Of a stretch of 7,630 bases of DNA, positions 1 to 6,185 are shown piece by piece. Made by a program: the position numbers and the translations under genes. The DNA is from an uncultured Eubacteriales bacterium (GTDB lineage: Bacteria > Bacillota_A > Clostridia > Oscillospirales > CAG-272). Position 1 is the first letter of the stretch. Every line of letters starts with the position of its first letter. The notes under the pieces are model-generated. The model saw nothing but the letters and a program-made list of their open reading frames with translations. It had not been told where the DNA came from and searched no databases. The stretch covers positions 1 to 7,630 of the forward strand of contig USKS01000061.1 of NCBI GenBank assembly GCA_900555345.1, written 5' to 3'.

Positions 1-202
1 GAACAACGTCGCCTTCCTCAAACAGTATCTTCAGAAGTGTGCCGGAAAACAGTGATTTTTCGTCAAATGCGGATTTGTCGGTTTCGTAGGAGAAAAGAAT
101 ATCTCCCTCGTTTACCGTATCTCCGACTTTTTTATGCCACGTCGTTATAATGCATGATTCAACGCTCTGACCCTGGCGGGGCATAATTACGGGATTTGCC
201 AA
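1..202 (-). CDS. 2-oxo acid dehydrogenase E2 (dihydrolipoamide acyltransferase), N-terminal lipoyl domain, partial
   Basis: This is the beginning of an E2 subunit, the core acyltransferase of a pyruvate, acetoin or related 2-oxo acid dehydrogenase complex. A lipoyl-lysine arm carries the acyl group from E1 to coenzyme A in the cytoplasm. The visible 67 residues are a complete-looking lipoyl domain: the opening MPRQGQSVESC motif (residues 7-17), KKVGDTVNEGDIL (24-36), and ETDKS, where K43 is the predicted lipoylation site, followed by the second half ending at EEGDVV. The catalytic domain lies outside the window, so substrate specificity cannot be read. I prefer a TTG start at 202 because it gives the family-typical N-terminus MANPVIMPRQGQ and sits 9 bases from an AAAGGA site. 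ATG codons at 211 and 208 are in frame but only 0 and 3 bases from that site. The gene follows the DeoR-type regulator by under 30 bases and is probably co-transcribed with it. A lipoyl domain fused to another protein, such as E3, is less likely. Confidence 0.88.
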   Translation of the reverse strand, partial: MANPVIMPRQGQSVESCIITTWHKKVGDTVNEGDILFSYETDKSAFDEKSLFSGTLLKILFEEGDVV

Positions 203-211
203 AATCATCAT

Positions 212-217
212 TCCTTT
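212..217 (-). promoter_or_regulatory. Ribosome binding site of the E2 gene
   Basis: AAAGGA on the minus strand lies in the gap between the regulator's stop codon and the E2 gene. It directly abuts the upstream ATG (211), is 3 bases from the second ATG (208), and is 9 bases from the in-frame TTG (202). The spacing favours the TTG start. Confidence 0.55.
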
Positions 218-230
218 CAGTATGTATTAT

Positions 231-1016
231 TTATTTTTGATTTTCTTCTTTTGAAATATCTATGACCCTGACTTCCGCGGCGTCGGCTTTCGCCGCAAGG
301 GAGGCGGGAAGGGGCGCGTCGCATATAAGGCAGTCCACATCGGAAAGTGTGCAGAACGTGTACGGCAGGCTTCTGTCCGCCTTTGATATGTCCATGAGCA
401 TTATCACATATCTTGCCTTTGCAACGACTGCGCGCTTCAGTTCGCACTCGTTATAATTGCCGCCGGTAAAGCCGCTTGCCTCGGAAAGCCCGGAGGGGCA
501 GAGCACGGCGGTGTCTATGTTTATTTCGGAAAGGTATCGCATTGCCTGCAGTCCCGATACGGACTGATAGTCATGGTCGAGTCTGCCGCCCACAAGGTTC
601 ACCGCGGGCTGACCTATGCGGCAAAGCTCAAGCGCCGTTACGGGGCTTGTGGTCGTGAACGTAAACCGCTCGTTGGGTATAAACTGCACAGCCTGCTGCA
701 CAGTCGAGCCGGAATCGAGAAATATGGATCTGCCGACCTCAAGCATTTCGGCGGCTTTTCTGGCAATGCTTATTTTTGAATGTACGTTTTCGTTGAGTCT
801 GCTTGCGTACGCCTCGTCCGAGGATTCTGTAATAAACCGCATGCTGCGCGCGCCTCCGCGCACTTTTATGGCTTCTCCGCGGCTTTCGAGAAAATCTATG
901 TCGCGGCGAACCGTCATCTGCGAAACGTCGGGAAACATGGCGAAAAGCTCTTCGTATGAAACAAAAGCTTTTTCCGTCAGAAGCGAGCGTATCTGCGCTC
1001 TTCTGTCCTTAAACAC
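231..1016 (-). CDS. DeoR/GlpR-family transcriptional regulator
   Basis: This is a 261-residue DNA-binding regulator, a normal length for the DeoR/GlpR family, whose members usually repress sugar or central-carbon genes and respond to a phosphorylated metabolite. The N-terminal winged helix-turn-helix is clear: YEELFAMF (21-28), the recognition helix region VSQMTVRRDIDFLE (31-44), and the wing IKVRGGA (50-56). The C-terminal sensor domain has the phosphosugar-isomerase-like DSGST loop, LVGGRLD, and GFTGGNYNECELKRAVV, all family hallmarks. The reading frame stays open upstream to 1112, but the start is set at a GTG at 1016 because GGAAAGGAGG lies 10 bases ahead of it and the extension lacks family similarity. 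It reads away from the rnf genes and into the E2 gene. Its effector is unknown. Control of the neighbouring E2 gene, and perhaps of rnf or itself, is inferred from position and from the inverted repeats at 1100-1128. Confidence 0.93.
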   Translation of the reverse strand: MFKDRRAQIRSLLTEKAFVSYEELFAMFPDVSQMTVRRDIDFLESRGEAIKVRGGARSMRFITESSDEAYASRLNENVHSKISIARKAAEMLEVGRSIFLDSGSTVQQAVQFIPNERFTFTTTSPVTALELCRIGQPAVNLVGGRLDHDYQSVSGLQAMRYLSEINIDTAVLCPSGLSEASGFTGGNYNECELKRAVVAKARYVIMLMDISKADRSLPYTFCTLSDVDCLICDAPLPASLAAKADAAEVRVIDISKEENQK

Positions 1017-1026
1017 CTGAGAGAGA

Positions 1027-1036
1027 CCTCCTTTCC
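1027..1036 (-). promoter_or_regulatory. Ribosome binding site that sets the GTG start of the DeoR-family gene
   Basis: GGAAAGGAGG on the minus strand is a near-perfect Shine-Dalgarno sequence, 10 bases before the GTG at 1016. No in-frame ATG sits at a suitable distance, so it fixes the start well downstream of the first in-frame ATG at 1112. That ATG also lies upstream of the predicted promoter. Confidence 0.85.
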
Positions 1037-1052
1037 TCGTCCTACATATTAA

Positions 1053-1081
1053 ATTATACTTCCGCGCGGCGGCAATGTCAA
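1053..1081 (-). promoter_or_regulatory. Sigma-A-type promoter of the DeoR-family gene / E2 unit
   Basis: On the minus strand there is an exact-consensus pair: TTGACA (1081-1076) and TATAAT (1058-1053), separated by 17 bases. Transcription would begin near 1046 and give a short leader containing the ribosome binding site at 1027-1036. A full-consensus promoter for a regulator implies strong basal expression that is likely held in check by something. The nearest candidate operator is the repeat array just upstream of the -35. Confidence 0.85.
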
Positions 1082-1089
1082 CATAATTA

Positions 1090-1128
1090 ACACGAAAAGT
1101 GTGAATTTTCACATATTTATGTGAAAAT
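1090..1128. repeat. Overlapping inverted repeats, candidate operator
   Basis: Three inverted repeats sit end to end or overlapping. ACAC-GAAAA-GTGT spans 1090-1102. TGTGAA-TT-TTCACA spans 1100-1113. The longest has perfect 10-base arms, ATTTTCACAT (1105-1114) and ATGTGAAAAT (1119-1128), around ATTT. The half-site TGTGAA/TTCACA is therefore present three times in alternating orientation. The array begins 8 bases upstream of the -35 box of the DeoR-family gene and lies about 90 bases from the -35 of rnf. It ends no gene, is not followed by a T-run in a terminator arrangement, and lies upstream of both predicted transcripts, so a protein binding site is the best reading. The DeoR-family protein encoded next door is the obvious candidate binder, but that is inference. 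Confidence 0.65.
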
Positions 1129-1180
1129 AAACGGATTTTGAGATCATTTTTTCCCTCAGGCGAAAAAATACGGCAAAATA

Positions 1181-1194
1181 TGTTAAAACTAACA
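1181..1194. promoter_or_regulatory. 14-base palindrome upstream of the rnf promoter
   Basis: TGTTA-AAAC-TAACA has perfect 5-base arms and ends 20 bases before the rnf -35 box. It has the same overall length and the TGTnA...TnACA outline as the palindrome at 1100-1113. It resembles the redox regulator Rex's operator (TTGTTAA-N4-TTAACAA) in half-site, but the spacing between halves is two bases too short. The binder is unknown. Confidence 0.45.
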
Positions 1195-1214
1195 GAAAAG
1201 TATCATAGTACAAA

Positions 1215-1243
1215 TTGACTTTTGAGCGCTTTCCATGTATACT
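1215..1243 (+). promoter_or_regulatory. Sigma-A-type promoter of the rnf operon
   Basis: TTGACT (1215-1220) and TATACT (1238-1243) are separated by exactly 17 bases, each box differing from consensus at one position. Transcription would start near 1250, leaving a leader of about 38 bases before the rnfC ATG. No riboswitch or attenuator fits in so short a leader. No second promoter is apparent between the genes that follow, which are packed too tightly for one. Confidence 0.83.
1221..1234 (+). promoter_or_regulatory. cre-like (LacI/CcpA-type) sequence inside the rnf promoter spacer
   Basis: TTTGAGCGCTTTCC fits 12 of 14 positions of the catabolite-responsive element pattern TGWNANCGNTNWCA, including the central CG and the AGCGCT palindrome. 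The mismatches are at positions 2 and 14. It occupies most of the space between the -35 and -10 boxes, where a bound protein would block RNA polymerase. A two-mismatch fit can arise by chance, so this is tentative. Confidence 0.3.
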
Positions 1244-1287
1244 ACAAATAAAGAAATTTTAAGACAAAAGAAAGGCAGGTCGGATAA

Positions 1288-2613
1288 ATGTCTCATATAA
1301 AAGGCATTTCTGTCCCGCACAGAAAAAATACCGCCGAGTCCGTCCCGGTGCGTATGCCTGCGCCGAAGATCGCTTACTATCCCATGACGCAGCATATAGG
1401 CGCCCCGGCGACACCGACGGTAAAAAAAGGAGACGCTGTATGCGTCGGCACGCTTATAGGCGAGGCGGCGGGTTTTGTTTCGTCGCCCATATATTCCGGC
1501 GTCTCGGGCACGGTAAAGTCTGTTGAAGAAACGCTTCAGCCCTCGGGCGCCGCGGCTTTGACGGTCATCGTCGAGTGCGACGGGCTTCAGACGCCGGACT
1601 CCTCCATTGCTCCGCCGGAGGTTTTTGATAAGGAGAGCTTTATTTCGGCTATCCGCGCAAGCGGCGTCGTCGGTCTCGGCGGCGCGGGCTTTCCTACATC
1701 GGTAAAGCTCGGCACAAAGGAAAACGTTAAAATAGAAATAATGGTAATAAACGGCGCGGAGTGCGAGCCGTATCTTACCGGAGACACGCGCACCATGATA
1801 GACCGCGCGGACGAGATCGCTGAGGGCATAGAGCTTTGCCGCAGATACCTCGGCGTTGAGTCCTTTGTTATAGGTATCGAAAAAAACAAGCCGCAGTGCA
1901 TAAAAAATATGCGAAAGATCGCGGCAGACCACAGCGACGTGCGCGTTGCCGTGCTGCCGTCTTCGTACCCTCAGGGCGCGGAAAAGGTCATCACCTACAA
2001 CACCACGGGGCGCGTTATCGGAGAGGGAAAGCTGCCCATTGACTGCGGCGTCGCGGTCGTCAACTGCACGACACTTGCCTCCGTCGCAAGATACGTCAAA
2101 ACGGGTATCCCTCTTGTGGAGAAATGCATAACCGTTGCGGGCGGCGCGGTGGCAAAGCCCGCAAACGTAACAGCCCCCATAGGAACGCCCGTCGGCGATG
2201 TGTTTGATTTCTGCGGCGGATTTTCGGGGGAGCCTGCCGAGGTTTTGTACGGCGGACCCATGATGGGTATAGCCGTCGCCGACTTCACGCTGCCCGTGCT
2301 GAAACAGACGAACGGTCTGCTTGCGCTGAGCTATGCCGAAGCGTCGCCCAGGGCAGCGACGCCGTGCATAAGATGCGGCAGATGTACGAACGCCTGTCCC
2401 TTCGGGCTTGCGCCCGTTGCGATCGCGGCGGCAAACGACGCCGCCGATATGGAGGCGCTGAAAAAGCTCAAAGTAAATCTTTGCATGGAATGCGGCTGCT
2501 GCAGCTATGTATGTCCCGCAAAGCGTCCGCTCGTTCAGCAGAACAAGCTGGCAAAAGCGGCGCTGCGCAGCTATCAGTCAAAACAGGATAAAAAGAAAGG
2601 GGCGGAAAAATGA
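1288..2613 (+). CDS. rnfC: Rnf electron transport complex subunit RnfC
   Basis: RnfC is the soluble, membrane-associated NADH/NAD+ module of the ferredoxin:NAD+ oxidoreductase. It binds the nucleotide and FMN and passes electrons through two [4Fe-4S] clusters. The 441 residues match the usual clostridial length. Visible are the N-terminal biotinyl/barrel-like region (about 20-100), the glycine-rich nucleotide/flavin motif GLGGAGFPT (129-137), NGAECEPYLTGD (155-166), YPQGAEK (227-233), and two ferredoxin-type motifs, C360-C363-C366-C370P and C399-C402-C405-C409P. There is no membrane helix, as expected. The start ATG at 1288 follows an AAAGGCAGG-type site and a short leader from the promoter at 1215-1243. 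The stop overlaps the rnfD start as ATGA, suggesting coupled translation. It is the first gene of the operon. Confidence 0.96.
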   Translation: MSHIKGISVPHRKNTAESVPVRMPAPKIAYYPMTQHIGAPATPTVKKGDAVCVGTLIGEAAGFVSSPIYSGVSGTVKSVEETLQPSGAAALTVIVECDGLQTPDSSIAPPEVFDKESFISAIRASGVVGLGGAGFPTSVKLGTKENVKIEIMVINGAECEPYLTGDTRTMIDRADEIAEGIELCRRYLGVESFVIGIEKNKPQCIKNMRKIAADHSDVRVAVLPSSYPQGAEKVITYNTTGRVIGEGKLPIDCGVAVVNCTTLASVARYVKTGIPLVEKCITVAGGAVAKPANVTAPIGTPVGDVFDFCGGFSGEPAEVLYGGPMMGIAVADFTLPVLKQTNGLLALSYAEASPRAATPCIRCGRCTNACPFGLAPVAIAAANDAADMEALKKLKVNLCMECGCCSYVCPAKRPLVQQNKLAKAALRSYQSKQDKKKGAEK

Positions 2614-3545
2614 ACAAGCTGAATGTATCTGTTTCGCCCCATATCAGAAGCGGCGTTACGACCACGGGCATAATGCTTGACGTTATCATCGCGCTTCTGC
2701 CCGCGTTTGCCGCCTCTATATGGCTGTTCGGCGCGCGCTCCCTTTATATAACCGCCATATGCGTGCTCAGCTGCGTGCTTGGCGAGCTTGCGTTTGAACT
2801 TATTACAAAGCGGGAGCTTACCATAGGCGATCTCTCGGCGGTCGTTACCGGAATGCTTCTGGCGTTCAACCTGCCCGTCGGCATACCCGAGTGGCAGGCA
2901 GTTATCGGCAGCCTTGTTGCCATAGTTGTGGTAAAGCAGCTTTTCGGCGGTATAGGATACAATTTTGCGAATCCCGCGCTCACCGCGAGAGTCGTAATGC
3001 TTCTCTCGTTTGCCGAGAGCACGGTATTCGTATCCCCCCGCGGCGCCGATCTTACAAGCAGCGCCACCCCTCTTGCACTTATATCTCAGCAGAAATACGA
3101 CGAGCTGCCGTCAATATTCAGAATGCTTATGGGGCAGAGAAGCGGCTCGCTTGGCGAGACCTGCGCCATAGCGCTTATTGCGGGCTTTGCCTATCTGCTC
3201 TGCCGCCGCGTCATAACCTGGCACACGCCCGTTATGTTTGTGGGAACGGTATTCTTGCTCACGCTGTTCACGACCGGCTTTGATATTACGGACGCCGTAT
3301 ATCAGGTGCTCGGCGGCGGACTTCTGCTGGGCGCAATATTCATGGCGACGGATTACAGCACAACGCCGCCCACAAAGTGGGGCAAAGTCATTTTCGGCGT
3401 CGGCTGCGGACTTATCACCTTTGCCATACGCTGCTTCGGCAGCTATCCCGAGGGCGTTTCCTTTGCCATACTGTTTATGAACCTCCTTACGCCGTATATA
3501 ACAAAGCTCACGGCGAGAAAAATATTCGGAGGTGCCGCAGCATGA
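2610..3545 (+). CDS. rnfD: Rnf electron transport complex subunit RnfD
   Basis: RnfD is an integral membrane subunit (NqrB-like) that carries covalently bound FMN and takes part in the ion-translocating core. The 311-residue protein is largely hydrophobic with roughly eight to ten membrane segments. Family motifs include the N-terminal SPHIRSG (9-15), GYNFANPALTAR (116-127), SGSLGETCAIALIAG (178-192), and FMATDYSTTP (244-253). The flavin attachment motif reads D147-L-T-S150-S-A-T153, with T153 the predicted FMN-bearing threonine. The usual glycine of the (S/T)GAT motif is serine here. The start overlaps the rnfC stop (ATGA), and the rnfG ribosome binding site (GGAGG) lies inside its last codons. 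No ApbE-type FMN transferase, needed for flavinylation, is encoded in the window. Confidence 0.95.
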   Translation: MNKLNVSVSPHIRSGVTTTGIMLDVIIALLPAFAASIWLFGARSLYITAICVLSCVLGELAFELITKRELTIGDLSAVVTGMLLAFNLPVGIPEWQAVIGSLVAIVVVKQLFGGIGYNFANPALTARVVMLLSFAESTVFVSPRGADLTSSATPLALISQQKYDELPSIFRMLMGQRSGSLGETCAIALIAGFAYLLCRRVITWHTPVMFVGTVFLLTLFTTGFDITDAVYQVLGGGLLLGAIFMATDYSTTPPTKWGKVIFGVGCGLITFAIRCFGSYPEGVSFAILFMNLLTPYITKLTARKIFGGAAA

Positions 3546-4063
3546 AAAAAGACAATCTCAAAAGCATAATAGTGCTGACTGCTATATGCCTTGTGGTATC
3601 GGCACTTCTCGCGGCTATAAACTATGTTACAAAGCCCATAATCGAAAAGAACGCTTTTCTCAAAGAAAACGCTTCTCTGGCAGAGGTGCTGCCGGGAGCA
3701 AAGGATTTTGAAGAAGCGGATATACCGTCAGACGCGGCGGAGTGCGTTACCGGTATATATAAGGAAAGCGGCGGCGCGGGATACGCCGTGACGATCTCAA
3801 CGACATCTGCATATTCCGGCGCACCTATGACATTTACTCTGGGCGTCGGCACCGACGGTAAGGTGACCGGCATCGTTATGACGAACTACTCCGAAACAAA
3901 AGACTTCGGCGCGGAGTATCCCGAAAGCTATATCGGCGTCGACGCCGACAGCGCCGAGGACGTTGATCTTGTATCGGGAGTGACATATTCGTCCACCGCG
4001 TTCCGAAATGCCGTCAAAGGCGCGCTTGACGCGGTAAAGCTTGCAGAGGAGGCGGGAAAATAA
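3542..4063 (+). CDS. rnfG: Rnf electron transport complex subunit RnfG
   Basis: RnfG is a single-pass membrane protein (NqrC-like) whose extracytoplasmic FMN-binding domain holds a covalent flavin. The 173 residues begin with a charged stretch and one membrane helix (about 8-27), then the soluble FMN_bind domain with LGVGTDGKVTGIVM (100-113) and the attachment motif D142-L-V-S145-G-V-T148. T148 is the predicted FMN acceptor. The third position of the (S/T)GAT motif is valine rather than alanine. I chose the ATG at 3542, which overlaps the rnfD stop and follows a GGAGG at a good distance. The frame is open further upstream, but that part is simply rnfD read out of frame. The stop shares one base with the rnfE start (TAATG). 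Confidence 0.94.
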   Translation: MKKDNLKSIIVLTAICLVVSALLAAINYVTKPIIEKNAFLKENASLAEVLPGAKDFEEADIPSDAAECVTGIYKESGGAGYAVTISTTSAYSGAPMTFTLGVGTDGKVTGIVMTNYSETKDFGAEYPESYIGVDADSAEDVDLVSGVTYSSTAFRNAVKGALDAVKLAEEAGK

Positions 4064-4743
4064 TGTCTGTTTGGAAAAACTTTATAAAGGGCGTTATAAA
4101 AGAAAACCCCACCCTTGTGCTGATACTCGGCACGTGCCCCACTCTTGCCATGACGGACAGCGTTTCCAAGGCGTTCGGCATGGGCATCGCGGCGACTGTC
4201 GTTCTCATCTGCTCCAACATGGCAATATCGGCGCTGAGAAACGTCATCCCCGACAAAGTGCGCATACCGTGCTATATAGTGCTCATCGCGGGTTTTGTGA
4301 CCGTTGTTGAAATGGTGATGCATGCATATCTCCCCGATTTGTACGAGGCGATGGGCGTATTTCTGTCGCTTATAGTCGTAAACTGCATAATCCTCGGCCG
4401 CGCCGAAATGTACGCTTCCAAAAACAAGGTCTTTGACTCTGCGGTGGACGCGGTCGGCATGGGCGTGGGCTTTACGCTTGCCCTTTTCTGCATGGCAAGC
4501 ATAAGAGAAGTGTTCGGCGCAGGCTCGTGGATGGGTATGGAGATACCTTTTATAAAGGATCACACCGTGTCCATTCTCGTAATGTCCCCCGGCGGATTCT
4601 TCGTGTTCGGCGTGCTCATCGCCGTAGTGAATAAACTGACAAAGCGCAAAAAGCCCGCCGCTGCGGGCGGCTGCGAGGGCTGTCCCGGCGCGGCGCTCTG
4701 CCGCAAAAACGATGTAACGCCGAGAGAGGAGGAGGGAAAATAA
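4063..4743 (+). CDS. rnfE: Rnf electron transport complex subunit RnfE
   Basis: RnfE is an integral membrane subunit (NqrD-like) which, with RnfA, forms the pseudo-symmetric pair that holds an intramembrane [2Fe-2S] cluster. Of the 226 residues, about 1-195 form the six-helix core with GTCPTLA (23-29) and VVNCIILGRAE (105-115). C25 and C108 are the predicted cluster ligands. The C-terminal tail of about 30 residues is polar and holds a cysteine motif, C204-x2-C207-x5-C213, before an acidic end. The shorter core is typical; the tail is an extension. The ATG at 4063 overlaps the rnfG stop by one base and is preceded by AGAGGAGGCGGG. The rnfA start follows one base after the stop. Confidence 0.95.
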   Translation: MSVWKNFIKGVIKENPTLVLILGTCPTLAMTDSVSKAFGMGIAATVVLICSNMAISALRNVIPDKVRIPCYIVLIAGFVTVVEMVMHAYLPDLYEAMGVFLSLIVVNCIILGRAEMYASKNKVFDSAVDAVGMGVGFTLALFCMASIREVFGAGSWMGMEIPFIKDHTVSILVMSPGGFFVFGVLIAVVNKLTKRKKPAAAGGCEGCPGAALCRKNDVTPREEEGK

Positions 4744-4744
4744 T

Positions 4745-5338
4745 ATGTTCAAAGGACTTATTGTGATAATACTGACCTCCATAATCGTCGATAACTATGT
4801 GCTAACAAAGTTTCTCGGCATATGCCCGTTTCTCGGAGTTTCCAAAAAGGTAGGTCCCGCCTGCGGCATGGGCATTGCGGTAACGTTCGTAATGCTGCTC
4901 GCGACCGCGGCGACATATCCCATATACTACTATCTGCTTGCGCGCTTCGAGCTTGAGTATCTTGAGACGATAGTGTTCATCCTCGTTATCGCCTCGCTTG
5001 TACAGCTTGTGGAGATAATCCTCAAAAAATATATGCCCGCGCTGCATCGCTCGCTTGGTATATATCTGCCGCTTATAACCACAAACTGCGCCGTTCTGGG
5101 CGTTGCCTCCAACAATATAACCGACGGCTATAATTTTATAGAGGCAATGGCGTCCTCTCTTGGCTGCGGACTGGGATTCCTTCTGGCAATGGTGCTGTTC
5201 GCCGGTGTGCGTATGCGCGTCGAGGCGGCAAACCCGCCCAAATGCTTCAGAGGCATGCCCATAACCCTTGTTTCGGCTTCCATTGTAGCTCTGACGTTCT
5301 ACGGATTTCAGGGCATTATCGAAAATCTGTTTGCGTAA
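4745..5338 (+). CDS. rnfA: Rnf electron transport complex subunit RnfA
   Basis: RnfA is an integral membrane subunit (NqrE-like), homologous to RnfE but inserted in the opposite orientation. Together they contribute cysteines to a [2Fe-2S] centre that carries electrons across the membrane. The 197 residues contain about six helices and the hallmark motifs DNYVLTKFLGICPFLGVS (16-33) and TTNCAVLGVA (112-121). C27 and C115 are the predicted ligands. Its length is normal for the family. The start ATG at 4745 is one base after the rnfE stop, behind the purine-rich AGGAGGAGGG. It is followed after 13 bases by rnfB. Sodium versus proton specificity cannot be determined from the sequence. Confidence 0.96.
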   Translation: MFKGLIVIILTSIIVDNYVLTKFLGICPFLGVSKKVGPACGMGIAVTFVMLLATAATYPIYYYLLARFELEYLETIVFILVIASLVQLVEIILKKYMPALHRSLGIYLPLITTNCAVLGVASNNITDGYNFIEAMASSLGCGLGFLLAMVLFAGVRMRVEAANPPKCFRGMPITLVSASIVALTFYGFQGIIENLFA

Positions 5339-5351
5339 GGGAGGGTGAAAA

Positions 5352-6179
5352 ATGCTTGAAGCTATTCTCATACCCGCCCTCGCGGTTACGGGCATAGGAC
5401 TCATATGCGCGGCGGTGCTTGTTGCCGCGGCGAAGTTTATGAGCGTTAAGGAAAACGAGCTTGAAAAAAAGATACGCGAATGTCTGCCCGGCGCCAACTG
5501 CGGCGCCTGCGGATATTCCGGCTGCGACGGATACGCAAAGGCGCTCGCAAGCGATCCTGACGTAAAAACAAATCTGTGCATCCCCGGCGGCGACAAGGTC
5601 TCAAAGGATATATCCGATATGCTCGGAAAAGCCTTTGAGGATACGGTGGAGCAGGTCGCAACGGTGCGCTGCGGCGGCGACTGCGGTCACACGGGCAAAA
5701 AGCTTGAGTATCACGGCATAGACACATGCGAAGCCGTAAAAATGCTTTACGGCGGAGACGGCATGTGCTCCTTCGGCTGTCTCGGCAGGGGCGACTGCGC
5801 GAGAGTCTGTCCCGAGGGCGCCATATGCGTCGAAGACGGGCTTGCGCGTGTGGATTTCAGAAAGTGCATCGGCTGCGGCCTTTGCGCCGCGGCGTGTCCG
5901 CAGAAGATAATCAGCATGATGCCGGACGTGAAACGTCAGGTAGTTGTTTGCTCGAACAGGGAAAAGGGCGCCGTCGCAAGGAAAAAATGCACTGCCGCCT
6001 GCATAGCCTGCGGCAAATGCGAGAAAAATTGTCCTACGGGTGCCATCGCGGTGAGCGGCAACCTTGCCGAGATCGACTACGATAAGTGCACCGACTGCGG
6101 TAAGTGTGCCGAGGTATGTCCCGTGGGCTGCATAAAGACCGCGGACTACTCCGGAAAGCACAGAATAAATGAAAAGTAA
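5352..6179 (+). CDS. rnfB: Rnf electron transport complex subunit RnfB (multi-cluster ferredoxin)
   Basis: RnfB is the entry point for electrons from reduced ferredoxin, anchored in the membrane by its N-terminal helix. The 275 residues show one membrane helix (about 4-28) and then the Fe4S domain with LPGANCGACGYSGC (45-58; C50, C53, C58, and distal C76). Four ferredoxin-type motifs follow: C139-C143-C149-C153P, C172-C175-C178-C182P, C217-C220-C223-C227P, and C246-C249-C252-C256P. That predicts five [4Fe-4S] clusters, with further cysteines at 107, 111, 126, 200, 213 and 260 whose role is unclear. Each ferredoxin motif ends in the typical CP. The start ATG at 5352 follows GGGAGGGTG at suitable spacing. 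It is the last of the six rnf genes, and the next gene begins after 6 bases. Confidence 0.96.
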   Translation: MLEAILIPALAVTGIGLICAAVLVAAAKFMSVKENELEKKIRECLPGANCGACGYSGCDGYAKALASDPDVKTNLCIPGGDKVSKDISDMLGKAFEDTVEQVATVRCGGDCGHTGKKLEYHGIDTCEAVKMLYGGDGMCSFGCLGRGDCARVCPEGAICVEDGLARVDFRKCIGCGLCAAACPQKIISMMPDVKRQVVVCSNREKGAVARKKCTAACIACGKCEKNCPTGAIAVSGNLAEIDYDKCTDCGKCAEVCPVGCIKTADYSGKHRINEK

Positions 6180-6185
6180 AGCCGA

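Noticed and set aside
1017..1112. N-terminal extension of the DeoR-family protein to an upstream ATG
   Set aside because: It would run through the predicted promoter and ribosome binding site and adds 32 residues without family similarity.
1105..1128. Rex or CRP operator
   Set aside because: The half-sites look similar, but the order in the long repeat (TTCACA before TGTGAA) and the 2- or 4-base spacing fit neither consensus.
1147..1168. TTTTTTC/GAAAAAA inverted repeat as a terminator
   Set aside because: It lies between two divergent promoters with no gene ending into it, and the stem is almost entirely A-T with only one G-C pair. It is more likely AT-rich spacer.
3928..4782. Minus-strand open frame opposite rnfG/rnfE
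   Set aside because: It is a shadow of rnfE with a His/Tyr/Arg-rich, non-protein-like composition and no start signal.
4802..5596. Minus-strand open frame opposite rnfA/rnfB
   Set aside because: It is a shadow of rnfA, which has all the family motifs on the plus strand.
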